64,000 nt of DNA from Ixodes scapularis (lineage: Eukaryota; Arthropoda; Arachnida; Ixodida; Ixodidae): positions 174,340,995-174,404,994 of the forward strand of contig NW_024609835.1 of assembly GCF_016920785.2 (NCBI RefSeq), in the 5' to 3' direction. The translations under genes and the position numbers were made by a program. The notes under the pieces were generated by a model. That model was not told where the DNA came from. It saw only the letters and a program-made list of their open reading frames with translations, and ran no database searches. This document shows positions 10,817 through 21,160 of the stretch, one piece after another; within the stretch, counting starts at the first letter, position 1, and every line of letters begins with the position of its first letter.

Positions 10817-12384
10817 CAGGGTTGCCAGGTAGGTTTAGCTCAAACCGCCAAAATGCCAAACGGTGTAGCCCAAAAGTAGCCAAATGCAAAAAAAATTGTA
10901 TAGCCAAAAAGTAGCCAAAAACCAGCTGAGTGTCAGGGTCCACAAAATTCAAAATTATGCTCTCGCAAGTAGGAACTGGAGCCGGAACTGCATCTGCATA
11001 TATTGTGTAGAAGAAGCTTCCAAGAACAGCAACATCTTGAAATGTATATGAAACATTTTATTGGAAAAACACACACAAAAAAGTATCGGCATTTTTAAGT
11101 ATTGACACACGTTTGTAGAGTCACATAGAGTTAACAATCGCTCGTGCAGGGCTGGCTGACCTCATACATCAGTTGCGAGTTGAAGCGCACAAAAAATTCT
11201 TCTGTGGGCTTGAAGTCCTTGCAGCACTCTTTCTTCCCAAGGAATGCGAACTTCACAAACAGGATGCTTTCCAGGGTGGAATGGGACAATCTGTTTCTGA
11301 GGTCCGACTTCGTGAGGGACACCTAACTAAACACCCTCTCAACGGCGGCATTTGACATGGGTAGTGTCAAAAGCGCGGTGCCAAGCGCAGAGAGCAACGG
11401 GAACATGGCTGCCCCAGAGCTGTTTCTTGCCTCCCTTACATTTTTCCAAAATAGCTCTAAACAATCATCAGACAGATCTCTGATATTCGTCTGGAGAAGC
11501 CTGTACTCGGACTCCATGGCCGAGATCACCGAAGTCTGTATAAAAGGCAAAAACGCTTTGTAAAAACTGTCAAAAGAAAACTGTGTGATGCTGCCAGGCT
11601 TGAGAAACAACAAATCGTTGACAAGCTGCATGTTCGCAGGGAGGCGTTTCATCACACTTTTGATACACGCAATCACAAACCTCCGACATACTTCCAAGAG
11701 CGCAATTCTGTCCTTCTCGCAAAGCGAGGACTGTTCAAGAGTATTCAGAAAAACACTTCCGAAGCCACATGCACGTACATGAAGCACATTCGTTTCCCAG
11801 TCCGCGCATTCGGGTGATGCGTAATTCGGCATGATTACTCGTTTCATCATTATCGAAGAGTTGCCCTTGCACGGCTTTGACCTAGATGTAGCCTTCCAAT
11901 CCACTTCTTTCCTAGGAAATGGTAGGGTGATGAAACGAAAGGTCAGGGAGGAGGATGCAGGGGCAAGGTCCTTCTTTGTGTGAACTTGGAGGCATAAGAT
12001 AAGCGACAATGAATACAGAAGCGATGCCATTAGAACTGAATCTAGGTCAAAGCCGTGGTCCTGACGTCATGCCTCCGCATCTTCACAGAAAACCTTGAAA
12101 GCAGGAATCCGTAAAAAATGGACTGTTGATTTGTGTCCATCCTAAAGTGTCTTTTATCTCTCTACCCTAAAGCAAGCACAATAAAAATAAATAATAGAGA
12201 CCTCTGTGTCTTCGTGTCCCCTTATATTGCCCGCAGTCTCAATGTTTGTCATGTTGAATTATTTTTCTCCGTCATGATTTGAAATAGCCCAAAAATAGCC
12301 ACATAGTCAACCGCCACATTTTGACGCCAAATAAAAAAAGAAGTAGCCCAATTTGGCTATTAATAGCCCAATCTGGTAACCCTG
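10817..12384. mobile_element. hAT DNA transposon, partial (ATGCCAAG TSD)
   Basis: Ends are short inverted repeats, CAGGGTTGCCAGGT at 10817 and the complement of CAGGGTTACCAGAT at 12384. A perfect 8-bp target duplication, ATGCCAAG (10809-10816 and 12385-12392), is diagnostic for hAT-type insertion. Subterminal copies of TAGCC and GCCAAA lie at both ends. The interior carries only the C-terminal part of a transposase on the minus strand, so it is internally deleted. Confidence 0.88.
11131..12030 (-). pseudogene. hAT transposase C-terminal part
   Basis: About 300 codons corresponding to the C-terminal half of an hAT transposase. The dimerisation domain is clear: LPMSNAAVERVFS at 11323-11361 followed, after an in-frame TAG, by SLTKSDLRNRLSHSTLESIL, matching the family pattern LP.SNA..ERVFS...... 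.K..LRNRL. The N-terminal BED zinc finger and first catalytic residues are absent. It ends 314 bp from the element end. Non-functional as read because of the stop codon and missing N-terminus. Confidence 0.8.
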
Positions 12385-12392
12385 ATGCCAAG

Positions 12393-12821
12393 ACGCCCAT
12401 CACTAAGCAAGCCGGCCAACCCCTTTCCCTCCCCGTCCCCAAAACAGTTTTCCGACCGACACAGGCAGCCTTAAGTCCTTTCCCACCTCCCAACTTGCCC
12501 TTCCATGAAAATACCGACACCGGATATCTGGAAATGATTCACCCTCTCTGCGATAACAACAACACATTTTTGTATGCTTTAGTTTTTTTTTCTTTTTTTG
12601 CCGTTTTTTTTTTTTCATTTTACGCTTTTTTACACTTTACGGCACTGAAGAAAAGCAAAAAGAAAAAAAGAAAACGAAACGTTTAACCAGATTTACATCT
12701 AAGCAAACACATGTTGACCCTCCTGCGTCCACAAAACCAAGCAACACCCCACATAATACCCGCCAAAGAGTGGATGCCCAAAGGTTAACTTCAAACACAT
12801 GAACGTCGAATATATATATAT
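12393..12821. other. Element 1 interior, no gene
   Basis: Between the hAT element and the Penelope-like fragment. It has C-rich text, T-runs (about 12580-12617) and an A-rich stretch, ending in a short (TA)n run at 12810-12821. Open frames here are low-complexity and not supported. Confidence 0.45.
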
Positions 12822-13751
12822 AGCAATGATGATATTTTAGTGTGTACGGCAGAAGAAAAGCTGGGAAGAGATTTGGAAAGAATAGTCAGGAAGTCCGCAC
12901 CAGAATTGGAATTTACGCTAGAAAGAGAGAAAGCTGGGAGCTTGCAGTTTCTGGATTTGCAGATTCACGTGAAAAATGGTATATGCTGGGAGTACGGAAA
13001 ACTCATGCCGAAACCTATCCTGCCGCGCTCGAGTTGCCACTCCAGGACAGTTAAATGCGGCATTATTAGATCATTATTAGGCAATGCCTTAAACCGATCT
13101 TGCACCCACTACGTTAGTAAGGCAGTGGAGAAGCAGATGTGTCGACTGAGGAATGCTGGGTTTTCGGGTGATAGCATAATTGGACAGATAAAAAAGATAG
13201 TTTCGGGAAATAAAGGAAGTCTAGAGCCCCGGCGGGGTCGTTGGGCGGTTATCCCGTACCACCATGACATCTCACACAACCTAAAGGCGTGCGCAAAGAA
13301 GTTCGGCGCCGACGTAGTTTTTGAGAGGGATTTCAGATTGGACCGGTTGACCCCATTTTTGAGAACACCCAACCAGTGTAAAAGGGCGCACAGAGAGAAG
13401 TCTACAGTATGCGCGATCGGTGTAGTGTACGAGATACCAATGAAATGTGGTGTCATTTATGTAGGTCAAACCAAAAGATGTGTGAATGACAGATTATCGG
13501 AACATAAAAGAAATGTAAAAAACGATGATACGAATTCGGAAATAGCTAAACATTTGAATGAATGTGCCGACTGCACTCCAGCCTGGGGAGACGTAAAGAT
13601 TGTAGAAAAAGAAAACAACGACATGAAAAGATTAGTGAGAGAGACCATTAGAATAAAGACGTCTCCCGAATGCATCAGTCACACGTCCGTCCACTTAAGT
13701 TCGGAAGCCGAAAAATTTTTGCGGCTGACTGGTTTGCGAGAACCGGGATGA
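12822..13751 (+). pseudogene. Penelope-like protein with GIY-YIG domain, truncated
   Basis: Open for 303 codons from the ATG at 12840; the reading frame extends upstream to a YSNDDILV stretch, which lies where the YxDD catalytic box of the reverse transcriptase would be. The protein therefore lacks the fingers and most of the palm. The C-terminal third has the GIY-YIG endonuclease signature CGVIYVGQTKRCVNDRLSEH at about residues 203-222, then a conserved H.....C zinc-like pattern (HLNECADC). Penelope-like elements join a reverse transcriptase to this nuclease for target-primed insertion. The frame is intact from 12822 to the stop, so loss is by 5' truncation alone. Confidence 0.8.
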
Positions 13752-14115
13752 CCTCGGGGTTTCACGGTGTGTGTGGGGGGACAAGGGTTCTGTCGGCGTC
13801 TTTGCGACTGTGTTTGGGAGAGCCGGAGTGACCTCGGGATGTCGCGGTGTGGGCTGTTGACACGGGATCTGTCGCGGCAACTTGGAGTTGGCGCCATCAA
13901 AATTGTTTTTGACTGGAATGTACGGGGGCTTGGGAAAAGGAAGAGGGAAGGGGTGGAGTTTTGGGAAAAGGAAGGGAAAAAGAGGGGGACGAGGGTGGCG
14001 AGTGACATATATGTTTGTCCTGTGAAATAAAGTTTGTAGCTGCGTTTGAGACTTCGTCCCTGTCGTTCTGTGTTTTGTCCCTTGTCCGTATCCCCAGTCT
14101 CGGGTTACAACTATG
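12822..14115 (+). mobile_element. Penelope-like element, 5'-truncated
   Basis: Retroelement fragment carrying the C-terminal part of a Penelope-like protein and a 3' tail. It starts abruptly in the reverse-transcriptase active-site region and has an AATAAA signal near 14027. Both ends abut (TA)n runs (12810-12821 and 14120-14135), which may be the target or slippage products. The 3' untranslated part is GT-rich. Confidence 0.7.
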
Positions 14116-14187
14116 CTCAATATATATATATATATTCTCTCTTTTCGCAAAATAAGAAGTTGCAATCATTGCGTCGCAACACAGGGA

Positions 14188-15350
14188 GGTAACCGGACAA
14201 AAGCTCACCGGACAGAAGCTCACCGGACAAAAGCTCACCGGACAAAAGCTCACCCGTTTTTTGACAGACCCGGACAAAAGCTCACCCGTTTTTTGACAGA
14301 CCCGGGCAAAAGCTCACCTCGATTTCTTCTTTTTTCTTTTCCTACCCGGGCGAAATACGGGCTGAAATAAAGTGCGGACGCAATATACATTCGACCATTT
14401 TTAGGAGGACTTGTACCTCATCCACCATTGAGTTGCGAATTTTTAAAAATACTTCGAAAGAACGGGAGTTGGGCCTTTCGGAAAAAGTACAAGACAGATG
14501 ACCAATTTAGAAAATTGTGCGGGATTTTAGATTGGTTCGGGTTCCTTCCACCACGGCTTGTTCCACAAGAACTAACCACCAGGGAAAAGTCTACCGGTGA
14601 CATTGGCTACCTGCTGGACTATTTTGATTGCACGTATGTCAACGGCAGCTTCCGTTATGCTTCTGTTCCATCTGCGGCGGCACCCAGAGCGAATTCTTCC
14701 CTTCGCCTGACTCTGCGCCGACGGCGACCGGAGTTTCCCCCGGTACGGTGGAATATGTACGACGTCACTCTTCAAGATAAAGACCGGATGAACAACACCT
14801 GCGAAAGATAGAGTACCGGGTTCCAGATGCTCGTCGGCCACGCCCATCCAAGCGTCTTGAGCCTGATTGAATGCCTACAGCAAAATCAGGCGCTCGTTGC
14901 CACGGCATTGACAAAAGCCCGGTGAGGAGAGCCCACAGTAAAGCGGGTGCGAAAAACTACTCTGCACCTGCAGAATCGCCTTAGAAATATTTGCGAGGGC
15001 TTACATATACATCGAGATCTACCAAGACTGCTGGAGCTAGTGAGGGACTGCATTCGCTTCTAACCAATCGGTAAATAAACTTGTTTCTATTAAAATCAAC
15101 AAACCAAGCGCCTGTCAGATTTAATTTATCGTTGCCTTTTTGTGTCGCACGCATGCACCTAAGTTGTCCGCACTCCTGTTAAGATTAACATGAAATTTTC
15201 TTCTGGTGAGGTTTTGTCCGGGTCTGTAAAAAAATGGGTGAGCTTTTGTCCGGGTCTGTGAAAAAATGGGTGAGCTTTTGTCCGGTGAGCTTTTGTCCGG
15301 TGAGCTTCTGCCCGGTGAGCTTTTGTCCGGTGAGCTTTTGTCCGGGATTC
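14188..15350. mobile_element. Foldback MULE element B (CACAGGGA TSD)
   Basis: Ends are tandem arrays of GGACAAAAGCTCACC (14193-14315) and its complement (15235-15345), with outer bases GGTAACC and GGGATTC. A perfect 8-bp duplication CACAGGGA flanks it at 14180-14187 and 15351-15358, and the flanking sequence rejoins to match the uninterrupted family repeat at 16195-16215. The interior carries the C-terminal end of a Mutator-like transposase, which together with the 8-9 bp duplication supports MULE membership. Confidence 0.82.
14428..15063 (+). pseudogene. MULE transposase C-terminal remnant
   Basis: Decayed end of a Mutator-like transposase. Frames carry FPPVRWNMYDVTLQDKDRMN near 14730-14790, then after a frameshift near 14810 LVGHAHPSVLSLIECLQQNQ, then a TLHLQNRLRNICEG stretch near 14960 ending CIRF and stop at about 15061. 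This order (W...D....RTNN..E, then L...HP..W.FI..L, then ..IRF end) is typical of animal MULE transposases. The catalytic core upstream is missing. Confidence 0.7.
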
Positions 15351-16079
15351 CACAGGGACACCCTGTGCTGAGCTTCGGATAAGGGGCTCGGTAGTGGAGC
15401 TGTATCCATTGCACCATCAATATGATGCATGTTTTTAATGGATATTAACCGCTAGATAGAGTAAAATGGCTGAGTAGAGTTAAAAAAAATAAAGAACCTT
15501 TTTTTTTTGTTTGAGTCGCACTGAAAATATTTTTATTGTGGTGCTTGTCTCGTGTTTGCTTGCCGAAATTCCCCCAACCCACGCAATACAGATTTGAATG
15601 TTAGGTAATTTACTTCCATTTATAAGTGTCGTATTGATTTAAAATGTGACTCTTCTGGCTAAAGTATTTCCTAAGATACAGGCCTGCAAAGTTGGGGAAA
15701 ACAGTCAAACAGCCGAAAATGATGTTTTTTTGTGATTTTTTTAAACATAATAAACAATAACAATATTTCTTTTGTACTGCTAAGTACACATAGATTGTGC
15801 CTAAAAATTGTGAAACTCACCTAAGAAGTATAACTTCCGTTATTAATCACCAAATTTTACCCCTCCGGCTACGCAAGCAAATGAGACTTTCCACTTCTAC
15901 GTAATGTGCGACATTTTGCGTCCGACGATTTTTTTTTCTGGGTGAAAATAATCTTATTTTTTTATTTTATTTTGGACATCAGGAACAAACATATACAATT
16001 ATGACCCAAATTGAAAAGGTCGACCTGCAGCCACCCTCTTTTCGATCGTGTCTAAAATCACCCTGTATTTGTTGTGTAA

Positions 16080-17453
16080 TTTATTCTATATAATGCGCAA
16101 TTTATTATAACGTGCAAAAGATGTGACAAACTATTACTGGCTATACTTGAATGAATAAAAAAATTACCTTTCTCTTAAAGTAAGAAGTCGCAATAACTGC
16201 GTCGCACCACAGGGGTACACCGTGCCGAGCTTCGCAGAAGGGGCTCGGTAGAGGTGCTGTATCTATTACACCATCAATATAATGCAACATGTTTTTAATG
16301 GATATTAACCCCCAAATAGAGTAGACTGACCGGTCAGTTTAAAAAAAATCGAGAACGGTTTTTTTTTTTAAGTCGCCCTTAAAATTTTTTTTTATTTTGG
16401 TGCTTGTCTCGTGTTTGCTTGCCAAAATCTCCCCAACCCGCACCTAAATAAATTTGAATTTTAGCGAATGTACTTCTATTTATGAGTAGCGTATTAAATG
16501 AAAATATGACGTTTCTGACTAAATTATTTCCTAAGATACAGGCCTGCAAAGTTGGAGAAAAAACGGTCAAGGAGCCGAAATTGATGTTTTTTATTAATTT
16601 TTTTAAACATACTAAACAATAACAATATTTTTTTTCGCATTGCTAAATAGATACAGATTATTCCAAAATATTATGAAACTCACCTAAGAAGTATAACTTT
16701 AGTTATTAATCACCAAAGTTGCCCCCTCCGGCTATGCAAGCAAATGCCGACTTTCCACCTCTACGTGATGTACGATTTTTTGCGTTTGACAATTTTTTTT
16801 CTGGGTGAAAATAATTCTTAAATGTAAACATTTTCGACGGACATCCGTCTGGTTAGGAATGATTAATAAATCTTCAACTTAGAAACTCTAACCAAGCTTT
16901 ATTAAAAAGCAAAAATCCCGACGTTTCGGAACCAACTCGGTCCCTTGATCACGGGTGACTGTTTTTGTCCCGCGGAACGGCCTGCCCACGAACCCGAACA
17001 CCCCCGGGTGTTTTCCGGATTATCCCTCTTAACCCCGAAACGTAGCTGCTGGGAAGGGTGCCCGTCGACCGGTTTATGTTGCCACGTGTGCATTGAATGT
17101 GCCACGACTCCAACAGGAGGCGCCTCCGCCAGTTTTTCTCCGTTCCGAGGATGGAGCTGTTGTCAAGGTCGATGGAGTGGTTCGTCTTCTCGACGTGTTC
17201 GGCCAGCGCGCTTCCCTCCACAGGCCGTTCCGCGGGACAAAAACAGTCACCCGTGATCAAGGGACCGAGTTGGTTCCGAAACGTCGGGATTTTTGCTTTT
17301 TAATAAAGCTTGGTTAGAGTTTCTAAGTTGAAGATTTATGAAAATAATTCTGATTTCGTTTATTTTAGACATCGGGAAACAACATATAAAATTATGAAGC
17401 AAATTAAAAAGGTCGACCAGCCACCCCCTGTTCGATCTTATCTGAAATCACCC
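16080..17453 (-). repeat. Right terminal inverted repeat of element 1
   Basis: Reverse complement of 5973-6835, interrupted by a Penelope-like fragment (16819-17338) and its duplicated target. Ends CTGAAATCACCC at 17453. Confidence 0.85.
16819..17338 (-). mobile_element. Penelope-like fragment with inverted tails
   Basis: A 520-bp insertion in the right terminal repeat, flanked by a 13-bp duplication TGAAAATAATTCT (16806-16818, 17339-17351). Its minus strand encodes a GIY-YIG protein C-terminus (SALAEHVEKTNH, then RRLLLESWHIQ, then INRSTG) at about 17230-17080. About 110 bp at each end (16876-16985 and 17225-17338) are inverted copies of the 3' tail, with GAAACGTCGGGATTTTTG and an AATAAA-like box. 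Inverted or partial-tandem tails are a known habit of Penelope-like elements. Confidence 0.75.
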
Positions 17454-17457
17454 AGCG

Positions 17458-20400
17458 TACGTCTTGATAATAATTAAGTGAAAGGAACATCTGGGAAAAC
17501 TGCAGTGTAACAGTTTAGAGAGGACGACACTGAACCCCAATATGGTGAGTGTATGGGTACTGACCACAACCTGAAACCCCGAGAAACCGACATGACGAAG
17601 ATGATCAGTTTGTCCAGAAGGACCAGACGCTTCGTCTTTACTCCGTTGAGACTGGAGCCGATGCTACAAGCGGGAGAGCACGGATAAAAATACGCCAAAA
17701 TTCCCCTCTAACTCGTTTTTTTCAAAAACCTCTTCAACTTTTGTTTAAAATAAGATTCAACCCAGTTAATAGTTGTTTGATGTAGCGCAAATGATTTTAT
17801 TTTTTGACAGTTGCTTTTAAGCGGCACCATATAAAATGCTATAGAATAATTTATGCAGATGACATCGACTTGTTTTTTATGTATTGCAGAGTTAAGTGAC
17901 CGTAGAAAAACCCACCTGAACCCATGCTGTCTAGGGTAAAGCCACTTACTGGTTTCAAGATAGCTATATATGTGTTTTAATAAGATGTTTTTTTTTTATA
18001 ATTTGACACCAGTGTTGTTCCAAATATTCAACAAAAGTATTTAAGATAACATGCTAAATACCAATTTGAAGGTGTATTTAGAGTAGTTTTCGAGTTATCT
18101 TCACTACGAACTATCTTGAGCAGAGTGCAAATACCTCGAAAAGGTAATTAAATTATATCTTAAGGTACTTGGGCAAGTAAGTTGCAAGCTGGTAATATAA
18201 AAATAAAAAAAGAATTCGCTAAAAATCCCATTCTGCTGTGATATTTCTCACTTTCAAGAAACGACATAGTTGCTGAAATCGAAGTCTACTTTGAAATAAT
18301 TCGGGATATGCAACATAATTGGTACTGAAAGGTTTTAGAATGAAAGGGGACTCACGTATTGCACACATGGCAACTGGCGCGCTGTAGTTTGGCGGCAGGC
18401 TGGACTTAGGACGCATTCCTCAATAAGTTCGTAATATGCCCTTACGCGATACGGAATACTTGACATATAGCCCGAAATTGCATGTTCTTAACAGTCGATC
18501 TAGAGGTCGAGGAGTCAGACAGACTTGATGATGTGAACGACCAACGTGCACGCTCAGGAGGGAAACACATCGGCACGAGGACAGCAGCAATCAAGAGCAA
18601 GTATTTTGACCCCCTAGCAAAGGGCGAGGAGATTCAAACTGTATAAAAGAATAGGAAGTTTAAAGGGGAGGTGAAACGATATTTAATTGGAATGTCTTTC
18701 ACTTTGCACGCGCTTACTGGCACTGGTGTGACTCAAGGGTAGTCGCACGTGACGCCACAGGCCAAGAAACTCCTTTGTTGCGGTGAAATTTTAAGGACAA
18801 AAGCGAGCGTTTTCATTCAATCTCCCCTTCGCAAAACTTGGTGCGGTAGTGGGGCGGTCGCAGAATCACCCTGTGACGATATTTGATTGCAGCTCATAGA
18901 TTGAACCCGAGCACTGCCTTAGCAATCGATTTGGACTCGTGAGAATCGATAGCTCGAGAAGCGTTAGGGGTTAGTGGCCCGTGTCCAATCGCTGCAACGA
19001 CGGCAATAGCCGAACCATATCAATATCTAAAACTCAGTGCGTGCCCTGTGCCTTGCCAACACCAGCGCGTGGCTATGATCAACATTGACGACATATAATC
19101 GGCTCCAGATCACGTGGCTGCTTGTTCTGGCTGCGAATTGAGGGAGTGAACGCTGCTCGTTTTTCTTAATATTTTTTCTGCGACTTTGATTGAGTGTGAT
19201 GAAAAATGAGTGGGTGTTTCAGAGGTCATTGACGTCAGGGATCTGTTCTGAGCGGTATTTGCGCAAAATATTGAGAAAAAAAATCATTGCATTGCCTCTT
19301 TAAGAGGGAAACACAAGTAACCCAATTGAGAGCGTCGGTGAAACCGCTTCCAATCCCCATTCCCTTGTCCCTCTTCCGCAGAAGCTCAAACCATTCTTGA
19401 CACATCGAGTTCAAAATTCCAGAATCAGAATCCGCCAGTTTAGAAATAACTGGCTCTTCCTGACGGGAAACAAGGTTTGTGGATTTCGAGAATGAAACAA
19501 TTCTCGCATTCTAAAGGGGATAAAAGAAGCGAAGCCCAATCTAGGCCACTGTGGCAGCATTCCGCTAAGGCCAATAGTCGCATTACGGCCGAGAGCGCAT
19601 TATGTCCGAGTGACCCGGCCACTGCAAGGTATCTATAGTTCACTGCAGCTCAAAAAAATCAACAGGGTCTAGCTGCTTTGGCCAAGAGAGTGTCCGCGCT
19701 CACTTGAAAAAAAAAAAAAAAAAAGTTCTTGCGCATTTTTATACCAGAAACTCCTGAACCGGCGATTTACGAAAGTTGTTCATTGTGATCGTACCGAGCT
19801 TTGCCGTCAGAAATTTTCTTCTAGCTTCAGACGAAAGGTGTGTAATTCTGATGACGACGCCAGCCCTTTGCTAGCTCCAAGCGTAACGTGGCATTCAAAA
19901 ACAACGGTAAAAACAAATCCGGACAAGGAGACAGATAAAGGCAGGCCTACTTGGTGCTATCCATTTGGACTTTGTTGCCGTTTGCTTGCGCCTTGTTTCG
20001 TGTTTGGTGTTCGGTCGTTTGGCTCCAAGTTTGCAAACGGTTGAGCTTTGACTGGGCGACCCCTAGTTCCATAAAGTGTTGCGGCAAAAAAAAAAAGAAA
20101 TCGAAGGTTGAAAAATATGTTTGAGATACCGAGTAAACAATAGTGAGAAATCTAACTAAGATAGAGTAGCAAGTACTGAAGAAGAAATGTATTTCCCAGA
20201 TATTAAAATAGTACAAAACGCATTCGAAATACAGTATATAATATATTGAGTAGAGTATTTAAGGTAGGCACAAGAATGACGCAACGTATGTCAAAGAAAT
20301 AAAAAAAAGTCTATAATTGTAAATGGTCAACTTATCTCCAGGTATAAAAAGGAGTACTCGTGCACAATTCTCAATTAGAGGGGAGACGTGATGATTGGAA

Positions 20401-20711
20401 TGATATTACATATAGTCCATACGGATAGAATACAGCCCACTCAGCACATTTCCTCAGAAAGAAAGTGTATCTTGACTGGACCATACTTTTTTTTTATTAA
20501 GATCTAATAATTTCAATAAGATTGCTCCTCTAGTTTTCATTATTTACGGAGTAGGAAAGACCGTTCCACCCTCTTTGCCTGTCCCTGCGCTATTTTTTTT
20601 TTTTTATATAACAGTTTTTCTATTACCAACTTTCTGGTAATCAAGGGGTACCTTGCGCGTGTATAGTGACTCCAAAAAAGTTAAAATCGTTTGCTATTAC
20701 AGTGTTGTTGT
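17458..20711. other. Region between the two large transposons
   Basis: Mostly AT-rich DNA with no recognisable transposon end. It contains one terminal-exon candidate (18495-18646), an A-run near 19708-19724, and scattered short frames that match nothing I know. A minus-strand stretch near 17480-17690 has some hydrophobic character but no supporting splice pattern. Confidence 0.45.
18495..18646 (+). CDS. Candidate terminal exon, unknown protein
   Basis: Follows a plausible acceptor (CTTAACAG at 18487-18494) and stays open for 49 codons to TAA at 18644-18646. The peptide is polar and complex (DLEVEESDRLDD, then KSKYFDPLAKGEEIQTV), more protein-like than the surrounding frames, and ends in a PDZ-ligand-like QTV. 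No partner exon was found and I do not recognise the family, so it could be chance. Confidence 0.3.
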
Positions 20712-20715
20712 AACT

Positions 20716-21160
20716 GGGTGATTGCAGATGAGATCGACGAAAGGGTGGCTGGTCGACGTTTTGAAATCAACTGATGTTTTTATATGCCATTGTCTAGTGT
20801 CTGTTATAAACGAATCCACATTTTGTTTTGACCAGAAGAAGAATTTGGGGGCAGGAAAAATCGTAAGGCATGAAGAGGTGGACAACTGCCTTAAGGCGCA
20901 CTGATGGAGGGGGCACGTTTGAAAGTGAACAACTAAAAGGATAAACTTATGAGAATTCCAATACTTTTTAGAAACAAGCTATGGGTACAGCTCGCTTGTA
21001 ATATATAGTACTTATATTTATTTCTATTATATTTCGTTTTCCAAAAATTGCCAAACCTGCCTGTTTGAACGCCAAACGGCAATATTTGGAGGCCTGTATC
21101 TATTGAAATAATTTAATGATCATTGTATACTTCTCAGATATTATTCTACTTACATACACC
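20716..21160 (+). repeat. Left terminal inverted repeat of element 2
   Basis: About 445 bp matching the complement of 35940-36394, with landmarks ACAAGCTATGGGTACAGCTC near 20971 and GGAGGCCTGTATCTA near 21090. Similarity fades after about 21160. It also shares its outer 40 bp and the GGCCTGTATCT block with the element 1 ends. Confidence 0.8.

Larger units (their letters stand above)
14150..16063 (-). repeat. Spare right end of the element 1 family
   Basis: A diverged copy of the right terminal repeat, ending TCTAAAATCACCC at 16063 and lying directly inside the true right terminal repeat. It is interrupted by element B (14188-15350). Landmarks shared with the true ends include GATACAGGCCTGCAAAGTTG near 15675 and ACTCACCTAAGAAGTATAAC near 15818. 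No matching left end was found, so it is an orphan end or part of a collapsed nested copy. Confidence 0.7.
5973..17453. mobile_element. Large DNA transposon, element 1 (AGCG TSD)
   Basis: An 11.5-kb DNA transposon with long terminal inverted repeats. It starts GGGTGATTTCAG at 5973 and ends with the complement at 17453; AGCG flanks it at 5969-5972 and 17454-17457, a 4-bp target duplication. It carries a minus-strand transposase-like pseudogene (6904-10232). Later insertions inside it are element A (8044-9320), an hAT element (10817-12384), a Penelope-like fragment (about 12822-14115), a spare right end (14150-16063) split by element B (14188-15350), and a second Penelope-like fragment (16819-17338). 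Without these it would be roughly 5 kb. A 4-bp duplication is compatible with superfamilies such as Sola, Academ, Chapaev or Ginger; I cannot assign it. Confidence 0.85.

Noticed and set aside
12321..12686. Plus-strand 121-codon frame
   Set aside because: Crosses the hAT end and runs into T- and A-rich low-complexity sequence; no domain.
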